From the NCBI RefSeq assembly GCF_900101895.1, contig NZ_FMVF01000006.1, positions 88,759 to 152,758 of the forward strand: 64,000 bases of DNA, written 5' to 3'. The position numbers and the translations under genes were made by a program. The DNA is from Flavobacterium caeni (lineage in GTDB: Bacteria > Bacteroidota > Bacteroidia > Flavobacteriales > Flavobacteriaceae). This document shows, in pieces, positions 61,573-64,000 of this stretch. A model generated the notes under the pieces. It searched no databases. It saw nothing but the letters and a program-made list of their open reading frames with translations, and was not told where the DNA came from. The number at the start of each line of letters is the position of its first letter. The stretch's first letter is position 1.

Positions 61573-63014
61573 TCAGTCGAGAATGAGTTTTTTAACGCTT
61601 CGGTGTCCTTGTTCGGTTTCTATGGTAACGGTGTAGAATCCGCGGGTCAGTTGCGTCACATCCATGGTGATTTGATTCATTGCTTCGATCATCATGCGAT
61701 TGACCATTTTACCCGAGACGTCATGCAACGTCACAGACGTTATTTTTTCACCGGCAGACTTGATCTCCATAATGGTTTTCGCTGGATTCGGCGCCAAAGC
61801 AAAATCGTCTTTTTCGAATCTCTCCGTAGCCAATCCTCCTTCGATGCAATTGACCATGCCGCCGAACAATTCCGTGCCTTGTGCGCCCTGGCCCGCGGGT
61901 TTGTGGTAAATGATCTGGTGGAACGGATTCTCGACGGTCACGCCAATTTCTTCAGGATCCGTGCCAAAGGCACCCCAAATCAATTGAAAAGGCTGGTCAT
62001 GGCACAGCGGTACCTGGAATTCAAAGGTCTGGTTGGTCGTGTTCAGCGGATCATCGAGTATTTCGACTGTCGTCGCACCTTGAATGACAAACATGGCGTT
62101 GCCGTTAAGCCCATCGCCACCGTTGTCGGTCAGCGTAAAGGTATAGATGCATTGGTCCTGCAGTTCACATTCGCCCGTGTTTGCGCCACCGGTATCAAAT
62201 GTATTCGATTTGAAGAAAATCGCCGAGTCGAACGCATTGTCGGCCACATTGGCCACCGCCAGTTTGAGGTGGTAGGTTTGGCCCTGTTGCAAAGCGTGGC
62301 TGACGGCCAGTTCCGTCGTAAAGCCGTCATACTGTATGCTGGTGTTTACGGCAGGCGTCGTGCCTGTACCGTTGTTGACATAAAAAGCGCAATACTCGCA
62401 AGGGCCGCTGTTGGTGATGCCGTTGTTGAGGTTGTTGGTGTTGACAGGGATGCTTGTACCGGGCACCAACGCCAGGTTCTTGGCATTGTTTGTAAACGTG
62501 CCCTCGACGCCAGGGCCGCTCAGGAAAATGCCCACCGCATCATGGAATGCCGTGTTGGCCCATTCGGGGTATTCCTCCGAAGCAAATACATAGGAAAGAC
62601 TTAGTTGCGCGCCTTGCGCAATAAAGTCGAACTCCAAACAAGCGGTATTCTGGACGGTGTGTATCGTAAGCATATCCAAATCAGGGTCGCCGCTGTAGAA
62701 AGGCAATACCGGTAACGCAGCGTCATCCTGGTTGTTGGGGCCCAATGCCACCGCGGTATTTCCGGTGGCCAGCACAATGCCATCGACAAGACCAAGGTTG
62801 GTGGGGTTGAACCCCGTAGTGAAAAGCGAGGCCCGGGGGCTTACGACGTTCGCATTGGCGTTGCTTCCGTTGAATTTACATTGGAAATCTGTTCGTTCAA
62901 ACCACAAAGTGTGGTGAGCATCTCGGCAGGTGTAACCTGCGAACTGACAACCAGTTGCGCATGCGCGGCGCAAAAAGTCGTTAAGAATACAGCGAGGAGT
63001 ATTTTTCGGATCAT
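61573..63014 (-). pseudogene. Choice-of-anchor L domain protein with T9SS sorting domain, frameshifted
   Basis: The ATG at 63014 opens a signal peptide (MIRKILLAVFLTTFCAAHAQ). After GLNEQISNV the frame fails within about 62873-62877 (GTAAATTC on the minus strand); one added base joins it to KFNGSNANANVVSPRASLFT. The restored protein has 480 residues. Choice-of-anchor L domain: VDGIVLATGNTAVALGPNN, SYVFASEEYPEW, AVGIFLSGPGVEG. The C-terminus is a type IX sorting domain (LAPNPAKTIMEIKS...RSVKKLILD). A secreted or surface role is expected if intact. The missing base may be a mutation or a sequence error. Confidence 0.83.
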
Positions 63015-63047
63015 CAGTCGGGAATTTGACGCCAAGTTATCAATTTA

Positions 63048-64000
63048 TTACGAATAAATATGGTCGGCCAAAATAAACCCACCCGTCCACGCATTTTGAA
63101 AGTTAAACCCGCCCGTGATTGCGTCGATGTTGAGGATTTCGCCCGCAAAATAAAGGTCGTCGTGCAGCTTGCTTTGCATCGTCTTGAAATTGATTTCCTT
63201 GAGATCGATGCCGCCCGCGGTGACAAATTCTTCCTTAAACGTACTTTTTCCGTTCACCTGAAAAGTGGCTTGCGTGAGTTCGAGCGCTAGTTTCTGGATT
63301 TGCGTCTTCGACAAATCGGCCCACTTGGTTTCTGGCCCGATTCCCGCCGCCAGGACAATGCTTTCCCACAAACGTTGCACAAGTTCGAATGGCGACTTTT
63401 TGGCCACCGTTTTCTTGGCGTGTTCCAACTTGAGTTCGCGCAGCTGTTCTTCGACTTCGGTCGCGGTGTAATCCTTGAGCCAGTTGACCGCGATCTGGAA
63501 TTGGTATTTTTTGTCGAACAATTCGCGAGCGCCCCATGCCGACAGTTTCAAAATCGCCGGTCCGCTCATGCCCCAGTGCGTAATCAGCAACGGTCCGACC
63601 GATTTGAGTTTGGAATCTTTTACGGTCACCGAAACATCGGCCGAAACGCCAGGCAAATCCTTGATGCGCACGTCCTTGATGTTGAACGTGAACAGCGACG
63701 GCACGGGCGAAACAACCGAATGCCCGAGGGTTTCCATAAGTTGCCACACCTTGGGATTGCTCCCTGTGGCCACAATCAGTTTTTGGCAGGCAAACGTTTC
63801 GCTTTGGGTGTCTATTTTCCAATGTTTTTCAGATTTAAAAATCGATTGTACGCTGCGGCCCTTGAGTACTTCGATTCCTAGTTTTTGCGTGGCCGATAAA
63901 AAACAGTCGATGATGGTGTACGACGAATCGGTCACGGGAAACATCCTTCCGTCGTTTTCGATTTTGAGTTCAACGCCGTGTTTTTCAAACCATTCGATCG
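63048..64000 (-). CDS. HI0933-family NAD(P)/FAD-dependent oxidoreductase, C-terminal part
   Basis: The frame is open to the window edge, so the N-terminus with the FAD dinucleotide motif is outside. The 316 visible residues include WFEKHGVELKIENDGRMFPV, VATGSNPKVWQLMETLGHSV, HWGMSGPAILKLSAWGAREL and the C-terminal FVTAGGIDLKEINFKTMQSK and ITGGFNFQNAWTGGFILADH, all typical of the BaiN/HI0933 flavoprotein family. The physiological substrate is not established for most members. Confidence 0.92.
   Translation of the reverse strand, partial: IEWFEKHGVELKIENDGRMFPVTDSSYTIIDCFLSATQKLGIEVLKGRSVQSIFKSEKHWKIDTQSETFACQKLIVATGSNPKVWQLMETLGHSVVSPVPSLFTFNIKDVRIKDLPGVSADVSVTVKDSKLKSVGPLLITHWGMSGPAILKLSAWGARELFDKKYQFQIAVNWLKDYTATEVEEQLRELKLEHAKKTVAKKSPFELVQRLWESIVLAAGIGPETKWADLSKTQIQKLALELTQATFQVNGKSTFKEEFVTAGGIDLKEINFKTMQSKLHDDLYFAGEILNIDAITGGFNFQNAWTGGFILADHIYS

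Overview
The window reads as chromosome of a Bacteroidota, most likely family Flavobacteriaceae. The evidence is the set of families present: SusC/SusD pairs, type IX secretion (T9SS) C-terminal sorting domains, choice-of-anchor L, Nudix-type sugar regulators and a mevalonate pathway. Promoters also fit the Bacteroidota pattern TTG-N17..21-TAnnTTTG. By eye the GC content looks close to balanced, which is high for the family; I did not compute it.

Layout. (1) 0-11.4 kb: a TPR sensor-like gene and a LytTR response regulator on the minus strand, two related repeat-rich surface proteins (the second frameshifted), a DUF58 protein, tRNA-Asp, a possible small structured RNA and a T9SS-exported FN3 protein. 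(2) 11.5-38.3 kb: a complete arabinan / L-arabinose utilisation region. It holds a sodium-sugar symporter, two convergent AraR-like Nudix regulators, a SusC/SusD pair, seven glycosidases (GH51 x2, GH43 x3, GH127, GH97), araB-araD-araA, an aldose 1-epimerase and a transketolase. The logic is: cut arabinan outside, import through SusCD, trim to L-arabinose in the periplasm, take up by the symporter, convert to xylulose-5-P, and pass to the pentose phosphate pathway. Four copies of one dyad, TAARTGT-N7-ACACTTA, sit at the promoters of susC, araB, GH97 and tkt and tie these units into one predicted regulon. (3) 38.3-52 kb: mixed housekeeping genes (DUF456, glycosyltransferases, ruvC, hemW, cyclase, GNAT, PAP2, DUF4407, hydroxyacid dehydrogenase), separated by non-coding repeat elements. 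(4) 52-64 kb: an M20 dipeptidase, tRNA-Leu with duplicated 3' ends, a serine hydrolase, a degenerate GIY-YIG gene bracketed by palindromes, a mevalonate/prenyltransferase/pseudouridine synthase run, TspO, a frameshifted T9SS protein and a truncated flavoprotein at the edge.

The most unusual material is non-coding: a dispersed hairpin family whose flanks are conserved while the stem changes sequence but stays paired (five copies, one pair inside a 271-bp element with 13-bp terminal inverted repeats); the palindrome pair around a catalytically dead GIY-YIG gene; tandem partial copies of the tRNA-Leu 3' end; and nested inverted repeats before the second surface protein. Two genes carry single-base frameshifts in short homopolymers, which may be real or may be sequence errors. 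All positions and residue numbers were derived by hand from the sequence.
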